Shown: positions 30,802 to 39,482 of the stretch, one piece after another
Numbering within the stretch: position 1 is the first letter of the stretch
Layout of the letters: every line of letters starts with the position of its first letter
Assembly (NCBI GenBank): GCA_002869885.2
Contig: NEWR02000002.1
Coordinates: forward strand, 1 to 40,851
DNA: 40,851 nt
Direction: 5' to 3'
Source of the DNA: Nitrospira sp. CG24C
GTDB lineage: Bacteria > Nitrospirota > Nitrospiria > Nitrospirales > Nitrospiraceae
The notes under the pieces: model-generated
What the model was told of the DNA's origin: nothing
Seen by the model: the letters and a program-made list of their open reading frames with translations, nothing else
The model's database searches: none
Position numbers and translations under genes: made by a program

Positions 30802-30840
30802 GCTGCCCTCTCTTTGGCGTTGACTTCAGTTCAAGTTAAT

Positions 30841-31332
30841 TCAATGGACAATTGTCGCCCCGTGGCCGGCAGCGGACTCGAGACGTAACCGATACCAACC
30901 GACCAGATACCATTTCGCCACCAGCCCGAATGCTATGACTGCTACGACAGCCAGCACCGATATGAGCAACCGATAGTCGGCCTGCCCCGCTCGATCTAGA
31001 TAATACTGTCCGTCAGGCCCTTGCCGAAACTTGATCTCCCGTTGCAACTGATGCGTCTTGCCTGACGGATCGGACAGATTGATCCACTCCGAGCAGAGAC
31101 GCACCGGTTCCGTCACTCCCGTGACAGGCTGCCAACCGAGCCGCAGACAAATATCCTGTTTGGAGTTGAATACATCGGGGGTCGCTGCCAGTTCATCGAG
31201 ATTCATCCCGCTGGCCCATAGTCCAACCAAAACAATCGCGTTGCAGAAAACGATCATGGCGAGAGACACGCCAATGGTGAACCGACGGACTCTCTTCGCC
31301 CGACGCTGATCGTCTGACAATGATTGATCCAT
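30841..31332 (-). CDS. Hypothetical membrane protein
   Basis: 163 residues from ATG 31332. A charged N terminus (DDQRRAKRVRRF) is followed by a membrane segment at about 19-42 (IGVSLAMIVFCNAIVLVGLW). Next comes an approximately 80-residue outer region with two cysteines (KQDICLRLGWQPV and RLCSEW) that could form a disulfide, and a second segment at about 128-150. The longer frame to 31446 runs into a family 2 hairpin and is rejected. It lies 39 bases upstream of ppdK. I do not recognise the family. Confidence 0.72.
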   Translation of the reverse strand: MDQSLSDDQRRAKRVRRFTIGVSLAMIVFCNAIVLVGLWASGMNLDELAATPDVFNSKQDICLRLGWQPVTGVTEPVRLCSEWINLSDPSGKTHQLQREIKFRQGPDGQYYLDRAGQADYRLLISVLAVVAVIAFGLVAKWYLVGWYRLRLESAAGHGATIVH

Positions 31333-31362
31333 GGCTTTCACCCAACTCGTCTCTTTACCGAA

Positions 31363-31457
31363 CAGGTGGTCAGGATGAGTCCCCACCTGCGCGCGTCCAA
31401 CGAGGGCTTTCTCAAGCCGCGCGTTGCGCGAGCACGGGGGACTCACCTGACCATCTG
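31363..31457 (+). repeat. Family 2 hairpin between glyS and the membrane-protein gene
   Basis: The arms CAGGTGGTCAGGATGAGTCC and GGACTCACCTGACCATCTG pair. The core is TGCGCGCGTCCAACGAG, apical stem GGCT/AGCC around TTCTCA, then GCGCGTTGCGCGAGCA. It starts three bases after the glyS stop on the transcript, so it could separate glyS from the downstream part of the operon. Confidence 0.83.
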
Positions 31458-31460
31458 TCT

Positions 31461-33650
31461 CTACCCCCCTTGTACCACAATCTGTGAAAAGTCCGCGAAT
31501 GAGTTGAAGAAATCATCCACTTCCTGGAGCAATGACAGCCGGTTGCTCCGGATAGCCGGATCCTCTGCATTCACCATGACCGCTGTGAAAAACGCATCGA
31601 TGGCAGGCTTCAAACGCACCAACGAGTCCAGGGCCTGGCCATAGTCCCCACTGGTCATCGCAGACAGCATCTTCGCCCGTTCTTCCGCAATGGCCTGGTA
31701 CAGCGCCGACTCCGTGGGATGTTCGAACCGCGCCTTGTCGACCGGCTTGCGATCCCACTTCTCTTTCTCAACGAGCCGGTGCGCACGCTTGAAGCCGACG
31801 ATCAACGGATCGAATTCCGGTTTCATGGTCACGGATTCCAGGGCCTTCATTCTCAGAACAAGATCAACAAGGTCCAACGTCTTGTCGTGAGCCGGCTTGA
31901 GCACCGCTTCGATGACATCATCCCGCAACGCGTGGACGACCCTGCCATAGTGTCGAACCCGCTCAAAAATGAACTCCATCATCCGTCGCCGGCCCTCTGG
32001 CCCGGAATCTTGCCCGCCCTTGAAACCCTCGGCAATGACAAGCTGTCTCGCGGCATCGACGAAGATCCCCACATCGATGCGCAGATTACTCTCAAGAATA
32101 ATCCGGACGATGGCCGTGGCATTCCTGCGCAAGGCAAAAGGATCTTCCGATCCGGTCGGCACGAGACCCACGTAGAAAAAAGCCGCCACCGAATCCAGCC
32201 GGTCGGCCAACGAGAGCACCTGACCAGCGATGGTCTTGGGCAACTCACCTTCTATCGATCGCGGCAGATACTGCTCTCTGATGGCCTGACTGACCGCCGC
32301 AGACTCACCATCATGTTTCGCATACTCGCCCCCCATGATGCCCTGCAGTTCCGGGAATTCACCGACCACACCGGTGAGAAGGTCAGCCTTGCAAAGATCC
32401 GCGGCCCTCTCGCAGGTCTGTTTCAATTCGTAGTCCTGCGGTCGCACATTCGTCGCGATCATGCTGGCCAGCTTCCTGATCCGTTGCTGTTTTTTCTCCA
32501 TCGTACCGAGCTTCTGTTGAAACGTGACGCCAGCCAGCTTCGGGATCCGTTCCTCGAGTCTGACCTTTCGATCTTCGTCAAAAAAGAACTTCGCATCGGC
32601 CAGACGCGCAGCCAGAACCCGCTCGTTGCCTTCGCGAATCAATCCCATGTCTTTGGCTCGATTGTTCGTCACCGTAATGAAATGGGGAACAAGCTTCCCG
32701 GTCTCTTTGTGCATCAAGGAGAAGAACCCCTGATGCTCTTTCATGGAGGTGATTAAGATCTCTTGCGGTACCTCAAGATAGGCAGGCTTAAAGGAACCGA
32801 TAATGGCATTGGGACATTCGGTCGTATAGACCGCCTGATCCAACAAGTCTCCGTCCACATTCAACATGAAGCCGGTTTTCTTACACAATGTCGCAATCTG
32901 TTCTTCAATCATGCGACGTCGGCGCTCAGGGTCAGAAATAACCCCCTGACGTTCAAGCCCCTTCAGATAGGACTCGGAGTCTCGAACCACAATTCCCTTC
33001 GCACTCCCTAACACGCGATGGCCTTCTGTCCGGTTGCCGGCAATAATCCCTACGGCTTCGATCGGAAGCGTGACCCCTCCGTACAGCACCACCAGCCACC
33101 GTACCGGTCGAGCAAACTTCGCGCCGGTGCTGTTCCACTTCATTGCTTTCGGAAAAGAGAGTTTCGAGATCAACTGCGGGAGGAGTTCTTTCAGAACCAC
33201 ATTGGCAGGCCGCCCCTGCTCCTGCTTCACTGCAAAAAGATACTCCCCCTTCGGAGTCTGGCGAATTTGCAGCTCTTGTACGGAGACTCCTTGTCCTGCG
33301 GCAAATCCTGTCGCCGCTCTAGTCGGCTGACCGGCAGGATCGAACGCCACCGCTTTGGAAGGCCCCATGGCTTCCTTGACCATGGAAGTTTGCTGGGTCG
33401 CAAGGCCTGCAACCACCAGAGTCAAACGCCGTGGAGTGCCCAGCGTGCGGGTCGATTGAAACGCAAGACGTTGGTCTCGCAACAGCTGCTCAGCCGAATC
33501 TTTGAGAGCAGCCAGGGCGGGAGCGATGAACTGGTAGGGAAGTTCTTCGACGCCAATCTCGAGCAACAACTCGGCAGCAGTCACTGGAGAAGGGCGACTC
33601 CTCCTCTTCGCAGAGGGAACGGGGCGACGGGATTTCTCAGTCTTTGGCAT
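31461..33650 (-). CDS. glyS: Glycyl-tRNA synthetase, beta subunit
   Basis: Tetrameric bacterial glycyl-tRNA synthetase subunit that binds the tRNA. 729 residues from ATG 33650, which has AAGGA three bases upstream. A basic N-terminal extension of about 25 residues precedes the classical start LLLEIGVEELPYQFI. The body includes FPKAMKWNSTGAKFARPVRW, then DADRK-type segments FFDEDRKVRLEERIPKLAGV and FALRRNATAIVRIIL. The start is 17 bases after glyQ, giving the usual glyQS pair. The longer frame back into glyQ is not coding. Confidence 0.97.
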   Translation of the reverse strand: MPKTEKSRRPVPSAKRRSRPSPVTAAELLLEIGVEELPYQFIAPALAALKDSAEQLLRDQRLAFQSTRTLGTPRRLTLVVAGLATQQTSMVKEAMGPSKAVAFDPAGQPTRAATGFAAGQGVSVQELQIRQTPKGEYLFAVKQEQGRPANVVLKELLPQLISKLSFPKAMKWNSTGAKFARPVRWLVVLYGGVTLPIEAVGIIAGNRTEGHRVLGSAKGIVVRDSESYLKGLERQGVISDPERRRRMIEEQIATLCKKTGFMLNVDGDLLDQAVYTTECPNAIIGSFKPAYLEVPQEILITSMKEHQGFFSLMHKETGKLVPHFITVTNNRAKDMGLIREGNERVLAARLADAKFFFDEDRKVRLEERIPKLAGVTFQQKLGTMEKKQQRIRKLASMIATNVRPQDYELKQTCERAADLCKADLLTGVVGEFPELQGIMGGEYAKHDGESAAVSQAIREQYLPRSIEGELPKTIAGQVLSLADRLDSVAAFFYVGLVPTGSEDPFALRRNATAIVRIILESNLRIDVGIFVDAARQLVIAEGFKGGQDSGPEGRRRMMEFIFERVRHYGRVVHALRDDVIEAVLKPAHDKTLDLVDLVLRMKALESVTMKPEFDPLIVGFKRAHRLVEKEKWDRKPVDKARFEHPTESALYQAIAEERAKMLSAMTSGDYGQALDSLVRLKPAIDAFFTAVMVNAEDPAIRSNRLSLLQEVDDFFNSFADFSQIVVQGG

Positions 33651-33666
33651 AGATCCTTCTGCGGTT

Positions 33667-34608
33667 CTATGGGCGGCGCGCCACGGTTTTGGGACGAGAA
33701 CCCGACATCTTAACTCCACTATGCCCCGTCCCGCGATTGAGCAGCGGATGCCCCATCGCCGCCCGTTCTTCGATATAGCGCTCGGCACATTGACGGGCAA
33801 GGGCGCGAACTCTGGCGATATAGCCTGTACGCTCCGCCACGCTAATCGCCCCTCGGGCATCGAGCAGATTGAAGAGATGCGATGATTTGACACAGAACTC
33901 GTAGGCCGGGAGCGTCAACCGCTTGTCGCGATTCGCCAACAGCCGCCTGCATTCTCCTTCGAACGATTGAAACGTGGCCATGAGCATCGCCACATCGCCT
34001 TCTTCGAAATTGTAGGTAGAAAACTGCACTTCCGTTTCGTGATGGATGTCTCCATAGGTGACGGAATCGTTCCAGGCGAGGTCAAACACATTATTCACTT
34101 GTTGCAGATACATGGCGATGCGTTCAGTCCCGTAGGTGATTTCGACGGTAATGGGATTCAGCTCGATCCCACCGATTTCCTGAAAATAAGTGAACTGGGT
34201 GATTTCCATCCCGTCGAGACGCACCTCCCAGCCGAGGCCCCAGGCGCCCAGTGTGGGAGACTCCCAATCGTCTTGAATGAAACGGATGTCGTGCTGCTTC
34301 GGATTAATCCCCAATTGGGCCAGACTCTCCAAATACAATGATTGAATATTGTCCGGCGCCGGCTTCAGCACGACCTGATACTGGTAGTAATGCTGCATGC
34401 GATTGGGATTCTCGCCGTATCGTCCATCCGTAGGACGCCGGCACGGTTGGGGATAGGCCGCCCGCCAGGGCTCCGGACCAAGGGACTTGAGGAATGTGGC
34501 CGGATGAAAGGTGCCCGCCCCCATCTCCAGATCATAGGGTTGATGGATGACGCAGCCTTGGTCGGCCCAGTAGTGATGCAACGTGAGAATGAGATCCTGG
34601 AAGGTCAC
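33667..34608 (-). CDS. glyQ: Glycyl-tRNA synthetase, alpha subunit
   Basis: Catalytic subunit that forms glycyl adenylate. 313 residues. Very conserved stretches [60 protein letters not shown] and [20 protein letters not shown] cover the class II active site. The start is GTG 34608 with no strong Shine-Dalgarno. First gene of the long minus-strand block that runs through glyS toward ppdK and the rib genes. Confidence 0.97.
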   Translation of the reverse strand: MTFQDLILTLHHYWADQGCVIHQPYDLEMGAGTFHPATFLKSLGPEPWRAAYPQPCRRPTDGRYGENPNRMQHYYQYQVVLKPAPDNIQSLYLESLAQLGINPKQHDIRFIQDDWESPTLGAWGLGWEVRLDGMEITQFTYFQEIGGIELNPITVEITYGTERIAMYLQQVNNVFDLAWNDSVTYGDIHHETEVQFSTYNFEEGDVAMLMATFQSFEGECRRLLANRDKRLTLPAYEFCVKSSHLFNLLDARGAISVAERTGYIARVRALARQCAERYIEERAAMGHPLLNRGTGHSGVKMSGSRPKTVARRP

Positions 34609-34673
34609 GAACAGTCCAGTCGTTGTTGAGGAAGTCTGAATTCTCGCGCGAGGCGCGTTGGAACGAGCAGAGA

Positions 34674-34702
34674 AGCTAACAGGAACTTGCAGAAACTGTC
34701 AA
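34674..34702 (-). promoter_or_regulatory. Possible glyQS promoter
   Basis: On the minus strand a perfect -35 TTGACA (34702-34697) is followed after 17 bases by a weak -10, TTAGCT (34679-34674), with TG before it. The leader to the glyQ GTG would be about 60 bases. Confidence 0.4.
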
Positions 34703-34812
34703 GGCACAACCCCTCTAGGATCAACAAGTTGCATCAAATTTCCACTGCAAAATCAGGAAGGTTATCGACCATAGCCCTTATACTGTTTCTCTCATTTTTT
34801 TCGGATTCCCAC

Positions 34813-34841
34813 TTGACGGAAGTAGCGCGGTACTCTATTGC
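34813..34841 (+). promoter_or_regulatory. Possible promoter of the Rrf2-sulfate transport operon
   Basis: TTGACG at 34813-34818 and TATTGC at 34836-34841 are 17 bases apart. Downstream, CTAACTCATGATTAG around 34859-34873 is an imperfect palindrome that could be the site of the regulator itself. The gap 34703-34884 also has a T-rich stretch (34790-34802). Confidence 0.35.
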
Positions 34842-34884
34842 TACATATCTTGACTGACTAACTCATGATTAGATCGGCACTCCC

Positions 34885-35328
34885 ATGAGGCTTTCCAAAA
34901 AAAGCGAGTATGGCCTCCGTGCGCTGCTTGAACTCACTCTTGCTCATGGCAAGCTGACGCTACAGCGCCACCAGATTGCGACGCGCCAACATATCCCGGT
35001 CGAGTTTCTCGAACAGATCCTCCTGGCGCTGAAACGAGCCGGTCTCCTTTCGAGTCGTCGAGGGGCGAAGGGCGGCTATACGCTGATCAAGTCACCCGAC
35101 GAGATTACCTTGGGACAAGTAATCCGCATCTTGGATGGGCCGCTCGCGCCTATTTCCTGCGTGAGCAAAACCGCCTATCAAAAGTGCAGCGACTGTCCCT
35201 ATGCAACAAAGCCCTACTGCCCGTTGCAAGATGCAATGGGTGAGGTTCGCAATGCCATCGCCGATATTTTGGATCATTACACGTTGAGCCAGTTTGCCAT
35301 GGCAAAGCCGGCGAAGCGCGCGAGTTGA
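34885..35328 (+). CDS. Rrf2-family iron-sulfur transcriptional regulator
   Basis: A 147-residue winged-helix repressor or activator of the Rrf2 group (relatives: IscR, CymR, NsrR). N-terminal MRLSKKSEYGLRALLEL, then the recognition helix region HIPVEFLEQILLALKRAGLL and wing SRRGAKGGY. Four cysteines, C92, C101, C104 and C112 (SCVSKTAYQKCSDCPYATKP, YC), could bind an Fe-S cluster. It stands 35 bases upstream of a sulfate transport operon, so control of sulfur uptake in response to sulfur or cluster status is likely, by analogy with CymR. Confidence 0.9.
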   Translation: MRLSKKSEYGLRALLELTLAHGKLTLQRHQIATRQHIPVEFLEQILLALKRAGLLSSRRGAKGGYTLIKSPDEITLGQVIRILDGPLAPISCVSKTAYQKCSDCPYATKPYCPLQDAMGEVRNAIADILDHYTLSQFAMAKPAKRAS

Positions 35329-35363
35329 TCTTGCTGTCATCGCCCGATTGGAGGGGAATCATC

Positions 35364-36410
35364 ATGTTTGTCCCAAGCTTGTTTGCTGTCTTGATAGCGT
35401 GGGTGGCATTCTCCGGTTCCGTCATGGCCGGAGAGACCAAGGAATTGACCCTGGCGGTCTATAGCGTGCCAAAGGAGGCCTACGAACGCACGATCATTCC
35501 TGCGTTCCAGCGGAGCTGGAAAGAACGGACGGGACAAGACGTTCGTATCCGAAGCTCGTATGGAGCATCTGGCGCCCAGGCCAGGGCGATCATCGGAGGG
35601 TTCGACGCGGACGTGGCCGTGCTCTCGCTGGAGGGCGATCTCGACCAGATCGCCAAAGCAGGATTGATTTCCCATGACTGGCGAACAGGGCCGCACAAAG
35701 GGGTGGTCTCTGCTTCAGTCGTCGCACTCGGAGTGCGGAAGGGAAACCCGAAGGGGATCAAGGTCTGGGAGGATCTCGCCAGACCCGGCGTAGAGGTCCT
35801 CTATCCAAATCCCAAGACATCGGGCGGCGCGATGTGGGATGTAATCGCGATTTATGGAGCCGGGCTGAAACTTGCCGAGCAGCAGGCAGGATCCGGAAAG
35901 AAACCAAGCGCCGAATCATCTGAAGTCTATGCATCTGGATTATTGAAGCGCATCCAGAAGAACGTGAAGGTGATGGACAAGAGCGGACGCGAATCGGTTA
36001 CGACTTTCGAGCGCGGGGTAGGAGACGTGATCGTCACCTACGAAAACGAGTTGCTCCCGCGCATCAAAAACCATCGTCCTTACGAAATCATTATTCCCGA
36101 TGAAACGGTCTGGATCGAGAATCCTGCCGCCGTCATCGACCGGCATGTCGACCAACACCACGTACGCGATGTGGCCGAGGCATTTGTCTCCTTCCTCCAC
36201 AGCAAAGAGGCGCAGGCCGCCTTTGCCGAACTGGGATTCCGGCCGATCGATCAGGCCGCTGCACAGACACCGGCTCGCACATCGCTTCCCCTCCCAAGCC
36301 AGCTCTTTACCATTGCCGACCTGGGAGGCTGGGAGAAAATCAGCGGCACGCTGTTTGGACCTCGCGGGGTCTGGACAACCACCGTCGAAGATCTCGCACG
36401 CGGAAAATAA
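35364..36410 (+). CDS. sbp: Sulfate-binding periplasmic protein
   Basis: Captures sulfate (or thiosulfate) for the ABC transporter. 348 residues from ATG 35364, which has GAGGGG about seven bases upstream. Signal peptide MFVPSLFAVLIAWVAFSGSV, then MAGETKE. The mature protein has the family signatures SYGASGAQARAIIGGFDADV, then LYPNPKTSGGAMWDVIAIYG and FERGVGDVIVTYENEL. The C-terminal 60 residues are longer than usual. The frame opens earlier (35325), overlapping the regulator, but without a signal-peptide start. Confidence 0.92.
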   Translation: MFVPSLFAVLIAWVAFSGSVMAGETKELTLAVYSVPKEAYERTIIPAFQRSWKERTGQDVRIRSSYGASGAQARAIIGGFDADVAVLSLEGDLDQIAKAGLISHDWRTGPHKGVVSASVVALGVRKGNPKGIKVWEDLARPGVEVLYPNPKTSGGAMWDVIAIYGAGLKLAEQQAGSGKKPSAESSEVYASGLLKRIQKNVKVMDKSGRESVTTFERGVGDVIVTYENELLPRIKNHRPYEIIIPDETVWIENPAAVIDRHVDQHHVRDVAEAFVSFLHSKEAQAAFAELGFRPIDQAAAQTPARTSLPLPSQLFTIADLGGWEKISGTLFGPRGVWTTTVEDLARGK

Positions 36411-36424
36411 ACGGCGGACCGACC

Positions 36425-37294
36425 ATGACGACCCACACGTTACTTCAACTCGCTCTCAGGTCTGCTGCAGTCGGATACGTATCCCTGCTTATCCTGTTCC
36501 CACTCGCTGCGATCGCCCACCAGTCGTTTATCGGAGGAATCGACCACTTCATTGAAGACATCAGCACCCCCCAAGCATCCTCTGCCCTGGTCTTGACGCT
36601 GGAAGCCGCCTTCCTCACGACGATCATTAACGCCATTTTCGGAACGCTCTCGGCGATTGTACTGGTGCGCTACGAGTTCCCCGGCAGATGGTTTCTCAAC
36701 GCCCTGGTCGATCTGCCCTTCGCGATTCCCACGCTGGTGACTGGATTGATGATCGCCGCCATTTATGGGCCGACCACCATTCTCGGGATGTGGCTGCAAG
36801 AGGGGAACATCTCCCTCTTGTACGCCAAGCCTGGCATCGTCCTGGCGATGCTGTTTGTGACCATGCCCTTCACCATTCGTTCGTTGCAGCCGGTGCTGAT
36901 GGAACTGGAGCGCGAGCAGGAGGAAGCGGCCTTCTCCTTGGGAGCGAGTCCTTGGACAACCTTTTGGAAGGTCACGGTGCCCTCCGTGTTACCAGGGCTC
37001 TTGACCGGTGTGTTCTTGACCTTTGTCCGAGCGCTAGGCGAGTTCGGGTCCATCGTCATCGTCGCAGGGAACATCCCGATGAAGACCCAGGTGGCGTCGG
37101 TGTATGTGTATGGAGAAATCGAAAGTTACAACCCCCAGGGCGCCACATCGGTCTCGGTCTTCATTCTGTTGATTTCGTTTCTGGTGCTGGTTTTGTTGGA
37201 GCGCCTGACCAGACCACCAGGCGAACGGATGCCACGGTGGTTTCGATGGTCGAAACGGCCCCTCCCCATGATTCATCCATCGGAGATCGGATAA
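36425..37294 (+). CDS. cysT: Sulfate ABC transporter permease CysT
   Basis: 289 residues with about six membrane segments. Inner-membrane half of the sulfate channel. The EAA loop that contacts the ATPase is QEEAAFSLGASPWTTFWKVT. LPFAIPTLVTGLMIAAIYGP and RALGEFGSIVIVAGNIPMKT are typical of CysT/CysU. It starts 14 bases after sbp and ends five bases before cysW. Confidence 0.95.
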   Translation: MTTHTLLQLALRSAAVGYVSLLILFPLAAIAHQSFIGGIDHFIEDISTPQASSALVLTLEAAFLTTIINAIFGTLSAIVLVRYEFPGRWFLNALVDLPFAIPTLVTGLMIAAIYGPTTILGMWLQEGNISLLYAKPGIVLAMLFVTMPFTIRSLQPVLMELEREQEEAAFSLGASPWTTFWKVTVPSVLPGLLTGVFLTFVRALGEFGSIVIVAGNIPMKTQVASVYVYGEIESYNPQGATSVSVFILLISFLVLVLLERLTRPPGERMPRWFRWSKRPLPMIHPSEIG

Positions 37295-37299
37295 CCGCC

Positions 37300-38106
37300 A
37301 TGATACGGCGTCTGTTCATCGGTTCAGTGTGCTTCTATTTCGCACTGCTCCTGATCGGTCCGATTCTGTATCTCGCGGTACAGAGTTTCGACGAGGGGAT
37401 CGCGGCCTTCTGGCGTGAGGTGACGAGACCGGAAGCCTTGCACGGGTTCATGCTCACACTTGAGATTACGGCGATCGTACTGGTCATGAACCTGGTGTTC
37501 GGCACGATCACCGCCCTGGTTCTTGTGCGTCAACACTTTGCCGGGCGAACGGTTCTGAGCGGGTTGATCGACCTGCCCTTCTCGGTTTCTCCAGTCATCG
37601 CAGGGTTCATGCTGATTCTGTTGTTCGGCCCCGAAACGATTCTTGGTACCTTCTTCGGCACCCTGGGGGTCAAGGTACTGTTTGCCATGCCCGCCATGGT
37701 GTTGGCGACGCTGTTCGCGACCTTTCCGTTCGTCGTCCGGGAACTGACTCCCCTGTTGCAGACGATCGGAACGGATACCGAGGAAGCGGCAAGAACATTG
37801 GGGGCAAACGAGTGGCAAGTGTTTCTCAAGGTGACGCTCCCCATGCTCCGATGGGGATTTGTGTATGGGGCGACATTGACGGTGGCCAGGGCCATTGGTG
37901 AATTCGGTGCGGTGCTCGTCGTGTCGGGAAATATCCTAATGCTGACGCAGACCGCGACCCTACACATCTATCAGAGTTATGTGGACTTCAATTATGTCGG
38001 CGCCAATGCCGTCGCCTTGACCCTGTTGGCCGTCTCCTTTGCTATTCTGGCCCTGCTTGAACTCGCGAAAGCCAAAGCCGCTGCAACGCTGACATCGGCC
38101 AACTAG
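37300..38106 (+). CDS. cysW: Sulfate ABC transporter permease CysW
   Basis: 268 residues; the second permease. ATG 37300 lies six bases after the cysT stop; the much longer frame back to 36688 is an overlap with cysT and is not coding. DLPFSVSPVIAGFMLILLFG, the EAA loop TEEAARTLGANEWQVFLKVT and RAIGEFGAVLVVSGNI are CysW-like. Confidence 0.95.
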   Translation: MIRRLFIGSVCFYFALLLIGPILYLAVQSFDEGIAAFWREVTRPEALHGFMLTLEITAIVLVMNLVFGTITALVLVRQHFAGRTVLSGLIDLPFSVSPVIAGFMLILLFGPETILGTFFGTLGVKVLFAMPAMVLATLFATFPFVVRELTPLLQTIGTDTEEAARTLGANEWQVFLKVTLPMLRWGFVYGATLTVARAIGEFGAVLVVSGNILMLTQTATLHIYQSYVDFNYVGANAVALTLLAVSFAILALLELAKAKAAATLTSAN

Positions 38107-38118
38107 AAAGGTACTGGC

Positions 38119-39216
38119 GTGAAGATCGAGGTGCGGGGGCTCACAAAGCAATTTGGTTCAGTCCAGGCTGTGTCAGATGTGTCCTTCACGGTCAAGGAAG
38201 GGGAGCTCCTCGGCCTCCTGGGACCGAGCGGCAGCGGAAAAACAACTGTGCTGCGTTTGATCGCGGGGCTGGAAACGCCTTCCGGAGGAGACATCTATAT
38301 CGATGGGAAACGGGTCAACGATCTATCCGTGCAGGACCGGAATATCGGATTCGTCTTTCAGCACTATGCGCTGTTCAAGCACCTGACCGTCTTCGAGAAC
38401 ATCGCGTTCGGTCTCAAAATCAAGAAATGGAAACCGGCTGAAATTGAGCCGCGCGTGGCTGAATTACTCAGCTTGATGAGCCTGGACGCGCTGGAACAGC
38501 GATACCCCCATCAGCTTTCCGGAGGACAACGCCAGCGGGTTGCGATTGCCAGATCCTTGGCTCCCCGTCCGAGTGTGCTGCTACTCGATGAACCGTTCGG
38601 CGCCGTGGATGCGAAGGTGCGACAGGAACTGCGTGAGTGGTTGATCCGGCTTCACGATCGCCTGAACGTCACCAGCCTCTTCGTCACACACGACCAAGAG
38701 GAGGCGATGGAGGTCTCCGGACGGATCATTGTCTTCTCAAAAGGCAAGCTTGAACAAATCGGATCTCCTGCCGAGGTGTATGAGGAGCCTGCAACGGAAT
38801 TTGTGGCGCGATTTATCGGAGCTATGAATATTCTCGAAGGCCAGGTTTTGAACGGAATAGTGAAGATTGGATCGCTCAAGTTTCCCGCCCCCAATATCTC
38901 AGACCATGTCCATGTAAAAGTGGGCTTTCGTCCCTACTATGTGAAGGTGGCCGAAGATCCCCACCGGTACCGTCAGCCGGCCACGCTACGGCATATTTAC
39001 TTTCTCGGTGTGGCCTATCGCCTCGAGATCGAAACGGAAGAAGGGTTGATTCTCCGATCCCGCATGAACAAAGAAGAGTTCCGCCAGTACCGGCTCGAAG
39101 TGGGCCAGCCTGTATCTTTCGCCGTGACGCATTTTCGCTTCCTTCCGCAAGAAGGCATATCTTTCCCCTCTTCAGCATCTTCCCAACTGTTCGACGCCGG
39201 TCCCCTCACCCCATGA
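38119..39216 (+). CDS. cysA: Sulfate ABC transporter ATPase CysA
   Basis: 365 residues; powers sulfate import. Walker A GPSGSGKT at 35-42, Q-loop FQHYALF near 80, signature LSGGQ at 133-137, Walker B LLLDEP at 154-159 and the switch histidine H191. The C-terminal part (about 240-350) is the CysA-type regulatory domain. The start is GTG 38119, 12 bases after cysW. With sbp, cysT and cysW it completes a full importer. No assimilatory sulfate-reduction gene is in view. Confidence 0.95.
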   Translation: MKIEVRGLTKQFGSVQAVSDVSFTVKEGELLGLLGPSGSGKTTVLRLIAGLETPSGGDIYIDGKRVNDLSVQDRNIGFVFQHYALFKHLTVFENIAFGLKIKKWKPAEIEPRVAELLSLMSLDALEQRYPHQLSGGQRQRVAIARSLAPRPSVLLLDEPFGAVDAKVRQELREWLIRLHDRLNVTSLFVTHDQEEAMEVSGRIIVFSKGKLEQIGSPAEVYEEPATEFVARFIGAMNILEGQVLNGIVKIGSLKFPAPNISDHVHVKVGFRPYYVKVAEDPHRYRQPATLRHIYFLGVAYRLEIETEEGLILRSRMNKEEFRQYRLEVGQPVSFAVTHFRFLPQEGISFPSSASSQLFDAGPLTP

Positions 39217-39413
39217 CCTGCAACTGAATCTGAGTCTCCTGCTTACTCCTAGACGCTCACGGCTACATGAGCAGGGAGCGGGATGCGCGATGCTCTGCCA
39301 GCGGGGCGGGAACCTGTATGGCTTCCCCTTCAAATTCTACAAACCCGATATTTCCACACAACCTCGCCCACATAAAACCTTCCAATAAATTAACTGGTTA
39401 CAGCGTAGCCCTA

Positions 39414-39429
39414 TGGCACATGCCTTGCT
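39414..39429 (+). promoter_or_regulatory. Sigma-54-type promoter
   Basis: TGGCACATGCCTTGCT has the -24 GG and -12 GC exactly ten bases apart and matches the consensus TGGCAC-N5-TTGCT. The predicted start near 39440 is 43 bases before the FN3 lipoprotein gene. The region 39217-39413 holds nothing else that I can support. Confidence 0.65.
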
Positions 39430-39482
39430 CACCCTTCAATCGTGTCGTTCTTGTGTCCTGCACATCGCGCAGGAAGTAGGCC

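Noticed and set aside
31719..32756. 345-codon plus-strand ORF antisense to glyS
   Set aside because: It lies wholly inside the highly conserved glyS gene and has no recognisable domain or start signal; a shadow of codon bias.
33651..33893. 81-codon upstream extension of glyS
   Set aside because: Overlaps the glyQ C terminus; AAGGA before ATG 33650 and family length support the shorter start.
36688..37299. Long upstream extension of the cysW frame
   Set aside because: It overlaps cysT almost entirely in another frame; CysW similarity begins only at ATG 37300.
39230..39330. Riboswitch in the leader before the FN3 lipoprotein (GC-rich stretch)
   Set aside because: It lies upstream of the predicted sigma-54 start and has no match to a riboswitch core that I know.
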